DNA from: Aquificota bacterium
Lineage (GTDB): Bacteria; Aquificota; Aquificia; Aquificales; Aquificaceae
Assembly: GCA_013153455.1 (NCBI GenBank)
Contig: JAADEK010000025.1
Coordinates: 1-10,378, forward strand
Reading direction: 5' to 3'
Length of the DNA stretch: 10,378 nt
Below, one piece after another: positions 9,983-10,378 of this stretch (its first letter is position 1; every line of letters begins with the position of its first letter). The notes under the pieces are model-generated. The model had not been told where the DNA came from. It saw only the letters and a program-made list of their open reading frames with translations, and ran no database searches. The position numbers and the translations under genes were made by a program.

Positions 9983-10285
9983 ATGGATATAATGAAGGCT
10001 TATATAATCTTAAGCATCGCTTTGTTCCTCATAGGACTGCTCGGTGTTATAGTAAGGAAGAACTTAATAACCATACTCGTGAGCACGGAACTGATGCTGA
10101 ACGGTATAAACCTCGCCCTCGTGACCGCGGACAAGGTCCTCGGCAGGGTTGACGGTCAGATATTCGCGTTCTTCATCCTTACGGTAGCAGCCGCGGAGGT
10201 GGCGGTCGGTCTGGGTCTCGTTGTAGCCATCTTCAGACTAAGGGGCTACGAAGCCTCTCACGAGATAACTCACCTGAGGGACTGA
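9983..10285 (+). CDS. nuoK: Complex I subunit K
   Basis: Small proton-pathway subunit of the membrane arm (ND4L counterpart). With the ATG at 9983 it has exactly 100 residues, the usual length, and the essential membrane glutamates fall at Glu36 (TELMLNGINL) and Glu72 (AAAEVAVGLGL), identical to E. coli numbering. Three hydrophobic helices are visible (about 5-23, 30-50 and 60-84). GAGGTGGGG (9971-9979), overlapping the nuoJ stop, is correctly spaced for this ATG. An in-frame GTG at 9974 lies inside that ribosome binding site and is rejected; the ATG at 9992 is possible but would shift both glutamates. The gene ends 2 nt before the nuoL start. Confidence 0.95.
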   Translation: MDIMKAYIILSIALFLIGLLGVIVRKNLITILVSTELMLNGINLALVTADKVLGRVDGQIFAFFILTVAAAEVAVGLGLVVAIFRLRGYEASHEITHLRD

Positions 10286-10287
10286 AG

Positions 10288-10378
10288 ATGGAAGGGCTAA
10301 TAGTATTGGTAATACCGCTGTTGAGCTTCTTTGTAATACTTGCGTTCGGAAGGAAGATAGGAGACCTCGCGAGCGCAA
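10288..10378 (+). CDS. nuoL: Complex I subunit L, N-terminal fragment (cut by window edge)
   Basis: The ATG at 10288 opens a frame that runs off the right edge after 30 codons. It begins MEGLIVLVIPLLSFFVILAF followed by GRKIGDLASA. A hydrophobic first helix followed by a basic GRK turn is typical of the antiporter-like NuoL N-terminus, and nuoL normally follows nuoK. TGAGGG (10275-10280), inside the nuoK end, lies 7 nt upstream. The fragment is too short to exclude another antiporter-like subunit (NuoM or NuoN) by sequence alone; position makes NuoL the best call. Confidence 0.8.
   Translation, partial: MEGLIVLVIPLLSFFVILAFGRKIGDLASA

Overview
This window looks like a chromosomal segment of a thermophilic bacterium of the Aquificaceae (Aquifex / Hydrogenivirga-like). 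The evidence is heavy use of ATA for Ile and AGG/AGA for Arg, Lys/Glu-rich proteins, a fused NuoC-NuoD protein, and a nuo cluster without nuoE, nuoF or nuoG. The genus is an inference from recalled Aquifex gene content; no search was possible. G+C is close to 50% by eye. Nothing points to a phage, plasmid, CRISPR array or transposon.

Layout. 1-2958 (+): a ClpB-type AAA+ disaggregase, cut by the left window edge, with a large helical insertion inside its N-domain, a tandemly duplicated middle domain, and a near-perfect internal ribosome binding site placed to start a form lacking the N-domain. 3005-3077 (+): tRNA-Pro(CGG). 3089-4222 (+): queuine/preQ1 tRNA-guanine transglycosylase (tgt), starting 11 nt after the tRNA. 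4197-5096 (-): homoserine kinase (thrB), overlapping the tgt tail by 26 bp. 5097-5179: divergent intergenic region with a consensus-like promoter. From 5180 to the right edge (+): respiratory complex I operon nuoA-nuoB-nuoCD-nuoH-nuoI-nuoJ-nuoK-nuoL (nuoL cut by the edge).

The nuo genes are tightly packed, with gaps of 2-12 nt and one 13-nt overlap. At five junctions the stop codon runs directly into the next Shine-Dalgarno sequence. Together the genes encode the quinone-binding connecting module (NuoB, NuoCD, NuoI) and the start of the membrane proton-pumping arm (NuoA, H, J, K, L). The NADH-oxidising module is not in the window and must be encoded elsewhere or be replaced.

The least expected signal is compositional. 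By direct reading of the whole window I find no TCGA, no GATC, no GTAC and no CTAG, and a single GGCC, where dozens of each would be expected. Codon choice visibly bends around the missing words. No wholly new multi-gene system is apparent; the gene content is housekeeping.
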